Translations under genes and position numbers: made by a program | NCBI GenBank assembly: GCA_020426845.1 | Contig: JAGQPF010000203.1 | Coordinates: 1 to 38,037 of the forward strand | Direction of reading: 5' to 3' | Origin: Planctomycetales bacterium | GTDB lineage: Bacteria > Planctomycetota > Planctomycetia > Pirellulales > Pirellulaceae | Length of the DNA: 38,037 nt | Shown here: piece after piece, positions 24,724-32,316 of the stretch | Numbering within the stretch: position 1 is the stretch's first letter | Layout: every line of letters starts with the position of its first letter | The notes under the pieces: model-generated | What the model was told of the DNA's origin: nothing | The model's database searches: none | Seen by the model: the letters and a program-made list of their open reading frames with translations, nothing else

Positions 24724-25014
24724 CTAGTATTCATCGGGCAGCAAGATCGTGGTGGCGGCGCGACAACCGTCGCCGTCGGCCGCCTCGGTAATGATCCACA
24801 ACTTCACGCCCTCAAGCGTGTGATAGACGGACAACAAGCGGCCTCCGTCGCGCACGGCGGCGTCGTTAAGCCGCGCATCGCCTGCGCAAACATCGCCCCA
24901 GTCCCCGGCCGCGTGGCGCCGAACAAAATCCCATGGCGACTGCTCTGACCGGGAAAGTACTTCCAGCGCGCCCGGAGTGGCGACCAGTTGGCCGAGCTCG
25001 AGCTTGAGATCCAT
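24724..25014 (-). CDS. Small conserved protein of unknown function, plasmid-associated type
   Basis: A 96-residue protein containing ELGQLVATPGALEVL, WDFVRRHAAGDWGDV, NDAAVRDGGRLLSVYH and KLWIITEA, ending in TILLPDEY. I recall this pattern from a family of short hypothetical proteins common on plasmids and integrative elements, sometimes mislabelled as a restriction subunit; its function is unknown. The ATG at 25014 is chosen because a strong ribosome-binding site (ggagggggag) directly precedes it and family similarity begins there. An in-frame start at 25146 adds 44 unconserved residues. It is the only minus-strand gene between 17.7 and 28.6 kb and is flanked by degradation genes, so it may be an acquired insert. 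Confidence 0.75.
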   Translation of the reverse strand: MDLKLELGQLVATPGALEVLSRSEQSPWDFVRRHAAGDWGDVCAGDARLNDAAVRDGGRLLSVYHTLEGVKLWIITEAADGDGCRAATTILLPDEY

Positions 25015-25239
25015 CACTCCCCCTCCCGGTTGCGATTCGAAGCACTCGTCGGGCGATGCGCGAGCCAAGCCGGCAACGGTGGTCACGGGCGCAGTTGGCG
25101 GAGCACCATCCAAACTCCACACTGCATCCATGTCGACGCCCGTCACTCACCGCGCCGGCTCAACTCGGCTACCTTCCCTGCAACAAGCTCATCACCGCCC
25201 GGGCAACTTGCCCCTCAGGAAATCCGAAAATTCTGTTTT

Positions 25240-25272
25240 GCAAACGTGTCGCAAACGGGTCGCAAACGGGTC
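25240..25272. repeat. Three GCAAACGGGTC direct repeats (11-bp period) upstream of the ThuA gene
   Basis: gcaaacgtgtc, gcaaacgggtc and gcaaacgggtc run head to tail. They lie about 125 bases before the ThuA-domain gene start. An 11-bp period places each copy on nearly the same face of the helix, as in activator or repressor arrays. The CGCAAAC core is shared with the array at 22897-22935. Binding is inferred only. Confidence 0.5.
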
Positions 25273-25397
25273 GCTTCACGTTGGCCACCGCGATTCCGAG
25301 CCGCACAGTGGCGGCTTGACCAACCGCGCGGCTATAATGCCGAGTTCCTCACCCCTGCGAGCATTCGGCTCATTCCCATCTCAACCGAGGACGCACC

Positions 25398-26396
25398 GTG
25401 GCCTCATCGATTAGCTCCACCTTTCGCTCCAACTTTCGCTCCTGTTTTGGCGTCGGGTTCCGGCGATCTCTAGTGCTTGCCGTGGCAGCATTGACACTCG
25501 CTACTCCGACCTTCGCCGAGGATGGGCAGGTGCGGCGATTGGTGTTGATGGCCGGCAAGCCATCCCACCCCCCGCGGATGCATGAATTCAACGCGGGAGT
25601 GCAGCTGATGGCGAAGTGCTTAGCCGACGTGCCGGGTCTGCGGACCGACTTTCTGCTCAACGGCTGGCCACAGGACGAGCAGATTTTGAAGGACGCGGAT
25701 GCAATCGTGTTCTATATGGATGGCGGCCAGCGTCACGAGGTGGTTCAGGAAGACGGCCGACGGCTGAAGCAGATTGAGCAGTGGACGCGTTCAGGCGTTG
25801 GAGTCGGATTTATGCACTTCGGTGTCGAAGTGGTGGCGGATCAGGCCGGAGGCGAGTTCAAACGCTGGATCGGCGGCCACTACGAGCATATGCATTCATG
25901 CAACCCGATTTGGGAGCCGAAGTTCACCCACTTTGCCGATCACGAGATCACCACGGGCGTCAAGCCGTTCCAGATCAAGGACGAGTGGTACTTCAACATG
26001 CGATTCGTCAACGACCAGCCGGGCATCGAGTCCGGGCAGTGGGACCGAATGAAGTTCACGCCCATTTTGGTCGCTGTGCCGTCCGATGACGTTCGCGATG
26101 GCCCTTACGTCTACCCCAAGGGACCATACCCGCATATTCAGGCGAACAAGGGCCGCGCCGAGGCGATGATGTGGGCCGTGGAGCGTGCCGACACCGAGCA
26201 GCCGGCGCGGGGATTCGGCTTCACGGGCGGCCACTTCCACGACAACTGGGGCGATGACAATTTTCGCAAAGTGGTGCTCAACGCCTGCGTGTGGCTGGCG
26301 AAGGCCAGAGTGCCCAGCGGCGGCGTCGAGTCGAAAGTGACGCAGGCCGACTTGGACGCGAATCTCGATCCCAAGCAACCACGTCGCAAAAAGTAG
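25398..26396 (+). CDS. Secreted ThuA-domain protein
   Basis: A 332-residue protein with a signal peptide (RRSLVLAVAALTLATPTFA, about 22-40) followed by a ThuA-like, glutamine-amidotransferase-type fold. Visible landmarks are VLMAGKPSHPPRMHEF, DADAIVFYMDGGQRH, GVGVGFMHFGVE, WIGGHYEHMHS, and GFTGGHFHDNWGDDNFRKVVLNAC. Many His residues suggest metal binding. ThuA was named from trehalose utilisation in rhizobia. In planctomycetes the domain occurs in exported proteins of unknown, probably sugar-related, function. The start is a GTG with GAGGA six bases upstream; no earlier ATG in this frame is plausible. The C-terminus is Lys/Arg-rich. Confidence 0.88.
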   Translation: MASSISSTFRSNFRSCFGVGFRRSLVLAVAALTLATPTFAEDGQVRRLVLMAGKPSHPPRMHEFNAGVQLMAKCLADVPGLRTDFLLNGWPQDEQILKDADAIVFYMDGGQRHEVVQEDGRRLKQIEQWTRSGVGVGFMHFGVEVVADQAGGEFKRWIGGHYEHMHSCNPIWEPKFTHFADHEITTGVKPFQIKDEWYFNMRFVNDQPGIESGQWDRMKFTPILVAVPSDDVRDGPYVYPKGPYPHIQANKGRAEAMMWAVERADTEQPARGFGFTGGHFHDNWGDDNFRKVVLNACVWLAKARVPSGGVESKVTQADLDANLDPKQPRRKK

Positions 26397-26460
26397 TCAC
26401 GGCCTCCGCCGCCGGACTGTCACTCCTACCGCTTCCACCACTCGACGGTAATCTCTGTCC

Positions 26461-26685
26461 ATGGACTCGTCTCCCTCTCAGCGGAATCGGCTCGGGCTGG
26501 TTCTGTTCTTCATTTACTTCGCCTTCTATGGCGCCTTCGTGCTGTTGAACGCCTACACTCCCGAGGTGATGGAGCGGTCGATCGGCGGATTGAATCTCGC
26601 GATTTGGTATGGCTTTGCCTTGATCATTGTCGCCTTGGTGATGTCGATGGTGTACGGTTGGCTGCGCCGCGGAGGGGACGCCTGA
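26461..26685 (+). CDS. DUF485 family inner-membrane protein
   Basis: A 74-residue protein with two membrane helices (LVLFFIYFAFYGAFVLLNAY and LAIWYGFALIIVALVMSMVY) and a short cytoplasmic end. DUF485 proteins (YjcH in E. coli) are encoded directly upstream of acetate/solute permeases of the ActP type and are thought to be accessory subunits. The arrangement is the same here: its TGA overlaps the ATG of the symporter by one base. The small size and two helices are typical. Confidence 0.9.
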   Translation: MDSSPSQRNRLGLVLFFIYFAFYGAFVLLNAYTPEVMERSIGGLNLAIWYGFALIIVALVMSMVYGWLRRGGDA

Positions 26686-28628
26686 TGATTTACGAACCCT
26701 CTGCCGTCGCTGTCGTCATCTTCTTTCTGTTTGTTGGCGTCACGTTAGGCCTGAGTTTCTTCCTCGGCCGCAAGGCGAAGTCGTCGGAAGGCTACTTCGC
26801 CGCGCACGGGCAGATCCCCTGGTTTGTGAACGGCGTCGCGTTCGCGGGCGATTACCTGTCCGCCGCGTCGTTCCTGGGCATCTGCGGCATGATCGCCTTT
26901 TACGGCTATGACGGCTTTCTCTACTCGATCGGCTATCTGGCTGGCTGGATCGTGGCGTTGTTTGTGGTCGCCGAGCCGATGAAGCGGCTGGGGAAGTTCA
27001 CGTTTGCCGACGCGCTGGATGCGCGATTTCATTCGCGAGGCATTAAGCTGGCTGCGGGCATCAGCACGCTGGCCGTGAGCATCTTCTACCTCATTCCGCA
27101 GATGGTGGGCGCCGGCGCCTTGATCCAACCACTGCTGGGTTTCGAGCATTGGCAAGGGGTGATGATTGTCGGCGCCACCGTGATCGTCATCGTCGTGACG
27201 GCCGGCATGGTGTCGACGACCTGGGTGCAGTTCCTCAAGGGATCGCTGCTGGTGGTGTTCAGCGCACTGCTCACGGTGATCATCCTGGGCCGCGGCCTGG
27301 AGAAGCACGAGGGCGGCGCGGACGGCCACAAGTTCGCCTCCTATGGGCCATTTCCGGAGGCGTCCGCCGCCGAGGAGCTGGTGGCGGCGGTGCCCGGCGC
27401 CCAATTGCTGCCCAATGTGAACGAGTGGGAGGGAAAGCCTTTTGCACGGCTGCAGGTGGGCGACACACTTCAGCTCTTCTCCCGCGTCGAGAAGGACGGC
27501 ACGGTCGAGTTCCGTGAGGCTCAATGGAGCCGCACGACCCCCGACGGCACGGTGTATGTCAACGGCAAGCCAAAGGGCGAGAAGCGGGGCGAGCCCGAAC
27601 TGCACCCGGTCGGTCACATTGCCGAATTGCCCGGCGGCGTGGACTCCACCGGCCCGCTGGGACCAATCAGCTTTTTCCGCGCCATTAAGGGCAGCCAGAT
27701 CGTGCTCTGGGAGGCGAGCGAGGCGATCAAGTCGTCCGATGGCGACAAGACCGTCGTTTACTACCAACGTCTCACCGACGGCAGCCGTGTGCTGCGCCCC
27801 GGCGAGCACCCGAAATTCCGCGGCATCCGCAACGATGACCCGATCGCCAGCCTGAACTTCGTCTCGTTGATGCTGGCGTTGTTCTGTGGCACCGCGTCGC
27901 TGCCGCACATCTTGATTCGTTACTACACCGTCAAGGACGAGGCCAGCGCTCGCAAAAGCACCATCGTCGGCATCGCCAGCATCGGTTTTTTCTACGTGTT
28001 GACCCTCTACTTGGGCCTCGGCGCCATGACCAGCGGCACCCTGGACGTGACCGATACGAATATGTCAGCTCCTCTGCTCGCCAAGAGCATCAGCGACACA
28101 CTGTTCGCGGTCATCTCCGCCATCGCCTTCACCACCGTGCTCGGCACGGTGAGCGGGCTGATTCTGGCCTCCAGCGGCGCTGTCGTTCACGATCTGCTCA
28201 GCGGCTTTGGCGGCATGGAGCTCACCGGCCACCAACAAGTGCGTTTGGCCAAGATGGCTTCAGTCGTGGTTGGCGTGTTTGCGATCCTGCTGGGCATCGC
28301 CTTCCGCCAGATGAATGTCAGCTACCTCGTGGGCTGGGCCTTCAGCGTCGCCGCATCGGCCAACTTGCCCTCGCTGGTAATGCTGCTGTTCTGGCCCCGC
28401 ACGACCAAGCATGGTGTCATCGCCGCCGTCGTGGTCGGAATGGTCAGCTCGCTCGGTTGGATCCTGTTGAGCGGTGAAACGTTCTCCAAAGTCTATGGAC
28501 TGTCCGCATCCTCCGCTCCGGTGCCATTCAGCCAGCCGGGCATCATCACGATTCCGCTTGGCTTCATCACGCTGATTGCGGTGTCATTGATGACTCAGCC
28601 GCAGAGTCCGCCCAAGAAGGATTCGTAG
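26685..28628 (+). CDS. Sodium:solute symporter, ActP-like (acetate or other monocarboxylate)
   Basis: A 647-residue membrane transporter of the SSS family, longer than E. coli ActP (549). N-terminal landmarks are SSEGYFAAHGQIPWFVNGVAFAGDYLSAASF in pieces, then GYLAGWIVALFVVAEPMKRLGKFTFADAL. The C-terminal half has FCGTASLPHILIRYYTVKD and GTVSGLILASSGAVVHDL, close to ActP. Between helices, at about residues 207-384, lies a hydrophilic insert far longer than in ActP, with many charged and Gly residues. It is probably an extracytoplasmic domain. The ATG at 26685 overlaps the DUF485 stop (TGATG), and GGAGGGG eight to fourteen bases upstream serves as ribosome-binding site. Sodium-driven uptake of a small carboxylate is the likely role; the substrate is inferred. 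Confidence 0.9.
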   Translation: MIYEPSAVAVVIFFLFVGVTLGLSFFLGRKAKSSEGYFAAHGQIPWFVNGVAFAGDYLSAASFLGICGMIAFYGYDGFLYSIGYLAGWIVALFVVAEPMKRLGKFTFADALDARFHSRGIKLAAGISTLAVSIFYLIPQMVGAGALIQPLLGFEHWQGVMIVGATVIVIVVTAGMVSTTWVQFLKGSLLVVFSALLTVIILGRGLEKHEGGADGHKFASYGPFPEASAAEELVAAVPGAQLLPNVNEWEGKPFARLQVGDTLQLFSRVEKDGTVEFREAQWSRTTPDGTVYVNGKPKGEKRGEPELHPVGHIAELPGGVDSTGPLGPISFFRAIKGSQIVLWEASEAIKSSDGDKTVVYYQRLTDGSRVLRPGEHPKFRGIRNDDPIASLNFVSLMLALFCGTASLPHILIRYYTVKDEASARKSTIVGIASIGFFYVLTLYLGLGAMTSGTLDVTDTNMSAPLLAKSISDTLFAVISAIAFTTVLGTVSGLILASSGAVVHDLLSGFGGMELTGHQQVRLAKMASVVVGVFAILLGIAFRQMNVSYLVGWAFSVAASANLPSLVMLLFWPRTTKHGVIAAVVVGMVSSLGWILLSGETFSKVYGLSASSAPVPFSQPGIITIPLGFITLIAVSLMTQPQSPPKKDS

Positions 28629-28645
28629 AGTTCCGCTTGCCGGAT

Positions 28646-28667
28646 CCGTTGTTGTTGAACGGCCTCC
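28646..28667 (-). repeat. Short GGAGGCCGTT...AACGG element
   Basis: Read on the minus strand it is ggaggccgtt-caacaac-aacgg, the same arms as the elements at 6505-6534 and 29865-29894 with a different loop. It lies in the 43-base gap between the converging symporter and metallopeptidase genes. It has no T-tract, so it is not a convincing terminator. Confidence 0.4.
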
Positions 28668-28671
28668 CGTC

Positions 28672-29838
28672 CTACCGTTGGATCACCCCGCCATTGGACG
28701 CGTTGCTGCTCCAATGCAGCACTGTCTTGCCGGGCTCGGGCTCCGGAATTGGGGGAGCGCCCGGAACGGGTGGAGGAATGAATCCTTCAGCTTGGGCTCG
28801 TGGCGCCGTTTGCCGCCACGCCGGATCGATCGGCGGCACCGATGCGGGTGACTGTGCGCGGCTGCGGGCAACTCGAGCCTGACGCTGATACCAACCATCG
28901 CTGCTCCGCAAGGGAGCAGCGGCTCCGTTGGCCGCCAGATTGCGTGGGGGCGAAGCCGGCACATTTAACCCGGCCATGGCCACGTTTTCGCCCGGCCTGG
29001 CAAAGGCCTGCGCCGGAGACTGCCGCGTTGCTGCGGGCGCCGGATTGGCGTTGGTCGACACTAACGCCTCACTCGCCGCGATTTCACGAGGCGGGCGGAC
29101 CGCCATCGGGTTGCTGCCACCACCCACCCAGGCAACCCATTGCAGCTGCAAGTCCGACAGGCTGTTGAAACCGTAGTACTTTTGCGTCGTCGCCGTCCAG
29201 TTGTTGGTTTGCATCCCCTCGCCGACATAGTTGACGAATTTGCGTTTGCCCCCCTGAGCGATCAGGTAGTTGGCGACCGAATATCCCTGGGAATAGAGCG
29301 GCAGAATGTTGGCGGGGTACTCGCGCATCCGAAACATCTCGTTGAAGGGAATGCCTTCATCGCCCGTGAGGAAACGAATCAGCATCTGGTCGTGCTTGGC
29401 GCGTTCGGTCTGACCTTCCACGGTTGTGCACGCGCCTTCATCAGCCCAGCGTGGCAGCGGATTCTGAAAGTGCGTGGCGAACACCGTGTGCAGAATCTCG
29501 TGAGGCAGCACACTGTCGAGAATCCGCTCGGGCGGTCCCTTCACCTCCATCCGCCAGTTGCGCGGATGCCCGCCACCCATCGGGAATTCAAAACTTGTTT
29601 CGCCGGACGCGAGCTGATGCGGGACGACGCGAATCGGGCAGATGTCGGCCCAAGGGCCGAGAGGTCTTCCCAACCACTCAATCGCCAAGTCATTGCGAAA
29701 CTGCTCGGCGGCATTGGCGACTTGCTGCGCCATTTGCTGAGTGGGGGCGGTGACGAGAAAGTGTTGCGTGCGGGCGCTTGCGCCCATCGAAAACAACGCA
29801 CACACCGCCACAACGGTGCGCAAGATGCGAGCTTCCAT
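28672..29838 (-). CDS. Secreted HExxH metallopeptidase-like protein with Pro/Ala-rich tail
   Basis: A 388-residue exported protein. The signal peptide is residues 1-22. HEILH (113-117) supplies two zinc ligands and the general base, and the third ligand is probably Glu134 in RWADEG, so this is a gluzincin-like (peptidase MA-like) domain. The tract LPLYSQGYSVANYLIAQGG later in the domain is common in that family. After about residue 245 the protein becomes a low-complexity Pro/Ala/Arg-rich tail of roughly 140 residues, which may span or anchor to the cell surface. The substrate is unknown. The gene converges with the symporter gene and stands alone. Confidence 0.85.
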   Translation of the reverse strand: MEARILRTVVAVCALFSMGASARTQHFLVTAPTQQMAQQVANAAEQFRNDLAIEWLGRPLGPWADICPIRVVPHQLASGETSFEFPMGGGHPRNWRMEVKGPPERILDSVLPHEILHTVFATHFQNPLPRWADEGACTTVEGQTERAKHDQMLIRFLTGDEGIPFNEMFRMREYPANILPLYSQGYSVANYLIAQGGKRKFVNYVGEGMQTNNWTATTQKYYGFNSLSDLQLQWVAWVGGGSNPMAVRPPREIAASEALVSTNANPAPAATRQSPAQAFARPGENVAMAGLNVPASPPRNLAANGAAAPLRSSDGWYQRQARVARSRAQSPASVPPIDPAWRQTAPRAQAEGFIPPPVPGAPPIPEPEPGKTVLHWSSNASNGGVIQR

Positions 29839-29864
29839 GCTCCAACTCCATGTCTGGTTTTAGA

Positions 29865-29894
29865 CGGAGGCCGTTGAAAACGGCTGTTAGGAAT
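29865..29894. repeat. GGAGGCCGTT...AACGG small dispersed element
   Basis: ggaggccgttgaaaacggctgttagga repeats the sequence at 6505-6534 with a slightly shorter loop and one g missing from the right arm. It lies 27 bases upstream of the metallopeptidase start on the opposite strand. Confidence 0.55.
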
Positions 29895-30013
29895 GCCTCC
29901 TGCATTCCTGAGGTCGAGACTTGCGTCTCAACCGCGATCGGGTCCTCTGCCCCCGCGCCACGCCGCCAGGCGGAAGCGAGGGATCAGCGAGTCAAAACGA
30001 CACGGGGATGTAC

Positions 30014-30040
30014 GACGGACTTCCCGTCCGTCACAGTTTT
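30014..30040 (+). repeat. Palindromic hairpin gacggac / gtccgtc with a short T-run
   Basis: A perfect 7-bp stem with a 5-base loop, followed by acagtttt. It could be a weak plus-strand terminator or a REP-type palindrome. No plus-strand gene ends nearby, so the REP reading is preferred. Confidence 0.45.
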
Positions 30041-30235
30041 GACACGCTATTGAGCCCCGGCTCGGATTTGCAATGATCCATTGCGGAAAGATCGTTATGC
30101 AAACATCGAGCCAAATGGGGCCGCGTGGCGAATTCCTCCAGTGTTGCTCACGCTAGCGCGATAGCCAAAACTTCCCTGCCCAACACGGGATGGAGAAGGC
30201 CGTTGGACCGTCACACCTTGGCTTGAGGTTGGGGC

Positions 30236-30267
30236 AACTCGCGAAGTCGTGGCGAGCCACGAGGTTG
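30236..30267 (-). repeat. 32-base REP-like element (inverted partner at 37918)
   Basis: All 32 bases are the exact reverse complement of 37918-37949. The core cgtggc-tc-gccacg is a palindrome with a 6-bp stem. Similarity extends a little beyond the 32 bases on the ccaacc side. The copies are 7.7 kb apart in opposite orientation, both in gaps without genes. Confidence 0.88.
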
Positions 30268-30435
30268 CGATGGCGACCATCCTCAAGTCCCGAGTGCAAC
30301 GGGGCACGCCGCGTTTGACGCCGCACTTGAAGAATTCTTGAGCAAAACCTGGGGAGGCACGCTCAAACTTCCGTTCGAATCACACTCACATGTAATTCTT
30401 ACGCACACAGCGTAACCCACTTCCCCAAGATTCCC

Positions 30436-31443
30436 CTACCCCGATTCGTCGACCACAGAGCGATTTCCAGAATCGACATTCACCGAGGCGGCGTTCGCTC
30501 GAATCGCCGAGATCCCGACCCGTGTGCCGGCAGCGACCAGCGGTTCGAACTCGGGCAGACATTCGGCTTGCACGCGCTCGACCAGTGCTTTGGCCGCCGC
30601 CTCGTCTTCGACCAGGGCGTACACGGTGGGGCCCCAACTGCTCTGCCCCACACCAAGCACTCCGCGAGCTCGCAGCCACCGCACCAGCCCAGAGACGAGG
30701 GGGCCATTGAAGGGGCCGCCTTGAATCGGCGCAAAGCATTCTCCTGCGAGTTTGCCGAACTGGTGCAACGACTCGGCAAACTCCGCGAAGTCGCCGGCAG
30801 CGGCCGCCGGCAACAGGCGTTGCTCGGCCAGAGTCACCAATTGCTGCCGCCGAGCCGGCCCGATGGCAGGCAATGAGTCAAAGGCAGCCTGCTCCTGAAG
30901 ACCACTGAGTCCGGGGACGGACGGCGGGGAGATCAGCACGAATCTCCACTGCGATGGCGGCAGCAAGTGGTGAGTCAATGGCGACAGCTGGTCTTCGCCG
31001 GCCGCTCGCCCTTGCTCGGCGATCATTCCGCCCAGCAAGAATCCATGTGCGCCCACGGCGGACCGCAATCCGCGCCCGACACTTGCCGCCAACTCGCCGG
31101 CATTGCCGGGACTCATCCCCAGCCACGCCCTCAGTCCAGCCGCCACCGACATGCCCAGCGCCGTTCCCAGACCGAGCCCTTGGTGTTCGGGCGGCGCCTC
31201 CAACACCTCGATCAGACACGGGGTTGGCAGAGAAGCGTGATGCGAAAAGAAACGGTTTCGGAATGACTCCACACGCGTGGCGTGGACTCCCTTGCATTCG
31301 AAATGCGAGCTTGCCGAAATCCGCAGGTCCACTTGCGGAGAATCGAGCATCGCCCCGACGCCGCCGAATTGCCTGCCTTCGCCGCCAAACGAAAACAGGC
31401 CAAAATGGAGGCGGCAGCCAGCTTGGACCGTTACCGACGGCAT
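30436..31443 (-). CDS. mptG: Beta-ribofuranosylaminobenzene 5'-phosphate synthase (beta-RFAP synthase)
   Basis: A 335-residue GHMP-kinase-superfamily protein. Beta-RFAP synthase joins 4-hydroxybenzoate or 4-aminobenzoate to phosphoribosyl pyrophosphate, the first committed step to tetrahydromethanopterin-type C1 carriers. Diagnostic blocks are the N-terminal RLHFGLFSFGGEGRQFGGVG (residues 11-30), the GHMP loop GLGLGTALGMS, and the late GVGQSSWGPTVYA. The ATG at 31443 is chosen because homology starts within a dozen residues; a TTG at 31476 is possible. It lies 45 bases after the glycine-zipper lipoprotein gene on the same strand and may be co-transcribed. No other methanopterin-pathway gene is in the window. 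Planctomycetes are among the few bacterial groups with this pathway, so the call supports the taxonomic assignment. Confidence 0.88.
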   Translation of the reverse strand: MPSVTVQAGCRLHFGLFSFGGEGRQFGGVGAMLDSPQVDLRISASSHFECKGVHATRVESFRNRFFSHHASLPTPCLIEVLEAPPEHQGLGLGTALGMSVAAGLRAWLGMSPGNAGELAASVGRGLRSAVGAHGFLLGGMIAEQGRAAGEDQLSPLTHHLLPPSQWRFVLISPPSVPGLSGLQEQAAFDSLPAIGPARRQQLVTLAEQRLLPAAAAGDFAEFAESLHQFGKLAGECFAPIQGGPFNGPLVSGLVRWLRARGVLGVGQSSWGPTVYALVEDEAAAKALVERVQAECLPEFEPLVAAGTRVGISAIRANAASVNVDSGNRSVVDESG

Positions 31444-31488
31444 GTTCGACTCAAGACGGCAGAAGCGAGTGACCAACGCTACGTCAGC

Positions 31489-32058
31489 TCAGCGTCCGAC
31501 CGAGAATCCCCAATGAAAGCCGGTGTGATGGTGCCGGTGACGCGGGTACATGGGCACATGCACCACGGGCGACACCTCGTGGACGATCACCGGAGTGGGG
31601 GCGACTGCGACGGGCTGAACTTGCGGAACGCCAGCCGTCTGCAGCGCCTGCAGCACTGCATCGCTCACGCCCGCCTGCCTTAGCATAATCAGATCGTTGG
31701 CGGTTGGCGCGCGTGCGACACCGTAAGCATTGATGTGGGTGGCAATGACCGCGTCACTGAGTCCCGATTGAGTCATCGCGATGACTTGTTGGTGAGTGAC
31801 GGCGCCTTCGAACCGTTGGCCGACCTGCTGTTCGATAATCGCGGCGTTTCGCGCCTCGGCCTCGTCGATCGCGCCGCCCACGGCCGCGCCCGAAACCGCT
31901 CCAATCGCGCCGCCAATGGCAGCCGCCTTCGGATCTCGGCCAATGGCCGCGCCCGCGATCGCCCCGGTCACGGCACCCGCGCCGGCCAAGCGGTTCGCGT
32001 TGTACGTGCACCCGCTCAGCTGTAGAGCCAGCAGGGCGAGCATCGCCGTCGACTTCAT
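31489..32058 (-). CDS. Glycine-zipper lipoprotein
   Basis: A 189-residue lipoprotein. The signal ends in a lipobox, LQLSGC, with Cys17 as the lipidated residue. A glycine-zipper stretch follows (AGAGAVTGAIAGAAIG and AAAIGGAIGAVSGAAVGGA, about 24-62), which can insert in or oligomerise at a membrane. Residues 80-140 hold an SHOCT-like or helical pattern (VIAMTQSGLSDAVIATHI; LIMLRQAGVSDAVLQALQ), a duplicated motif of about 50 residues. The C-terminus is His/Pro-rich (PRHRHHHTG). AAGGAG eight bases before the ATG at 32058 fixes the start; the frame is open 26 codons further upstream. It is probably an outer-membrane or periplasmic stress protein; its role is unknown. Confidence 0.87.
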   Translation of the reverse strand: MKSTAMLALLALQLSGCTYNANRLAGAGAVTGAIAGAAIGRDPKAAAIGGAIGAVSGAAVGGAIDEAEARNAAIIEQQVGQRFEGAVTHQQVIAMTQSGLSDAVIATHINAYGVARAPTANDLIMLRQAGVSDAVLQALQTAGVPQVQPVAVAPTPVIVHEVSPVVHVPMYPRHRHHHTGFHWGFSVGR

Positions 32059-32101
32059 TCGCCTCACTCCTTGAGTTGGGCCGACAAGGAATCCCGAAAC
32101 T

Positions 32102-32152
32102 AAAGCGGGCTGGGATCGTCCCGCATGTCTTGACACGGGTCAAGCCCGCTTT
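32102..32152 (-). promoter_or_regulatory. Possible three-way-junction RNA upstream of the lipoprotein gene
   Basis: A 10-bp outer stem (aaagcgggct 32102-32111 with agcccgcttt 32143-32152) encloses two perfect 4-bp hairpins: ggga/tccc (32112-32115, 32119-32122) and tgac/gtca (32131-32134, 32139-32142). Everything but an 8-base linker and the loops is paired. It lies 43 bases upstream of the lipoprotein ATG, where it would be a structured 5' leader. On the plus strand a short T-run follows, so a plus-strand terminator is another reading, but no plus-strand gene ends here. Confidence 0.4.
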
Positions 32153-32221
32153 TGTCGCATCGACCGCGTTGTGGCCTGGATTCAGAAAATCCCGCACGAA
32201 TCCAAGAAGTATCGCTTCACT

Positions 32222-32296
32222 TCCTCGCCGGTGCGTGGCGAACAGCCCCGGAGCATGGGCGTCCTCGCCCGTGCGCGGCGAGCAGCCGCTCGGAGC
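32222..32296. repeat. 40-bp imperfect direct repeat, BIME-like
   Basis: Two units begin tcctcgcc at 32222 and 32262 and both end in cggagc. Between them is the 23-base core agcatgggcg...cccgtgc (32252-32274), which recurs inverted in the 69-bp repeats that follow. The interval 32059-32633 contains no gene I can support; it holds this repeat, the 69-bp repeats and the lipoprotein leader. Confidence 0.7.
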
Positions 32297-32316
32297 GTTT
32301 CTAGCCCTCGTGAGGT

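Larger units (their letters stand above)
29839..30435. other. 597-base intergenic region with repeats and hairpins
   Basis: No coding sequence here is convincing on either strand. The stretch holds the GGAGGCCGTT element (29865-29894), a perfect gacggac-ttccc-gtccgtc hairpin (30014-30032), and a 32-base REP-like sequence (30236-30267). It must also carry the promoter of the metallopeptidase gene and the 3' region of the beta-RFAP synthase gene. Confidence 0.6.

Noticed and set aside
26745..27908. A 387-codon minus-strand frame opposite the ActP-like symporter
   Set aside because: The plus strand codes for a conserved membrane transporter; the reverse reading has no hydrophobic pattern or domain.
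29140..29877. A 245-codon plus-strand frame in the metallopeptidase gene
   Set aside because: It is antisense to the signal peptide and HExxH domain of the minus-strand gene and has no domain of its own.
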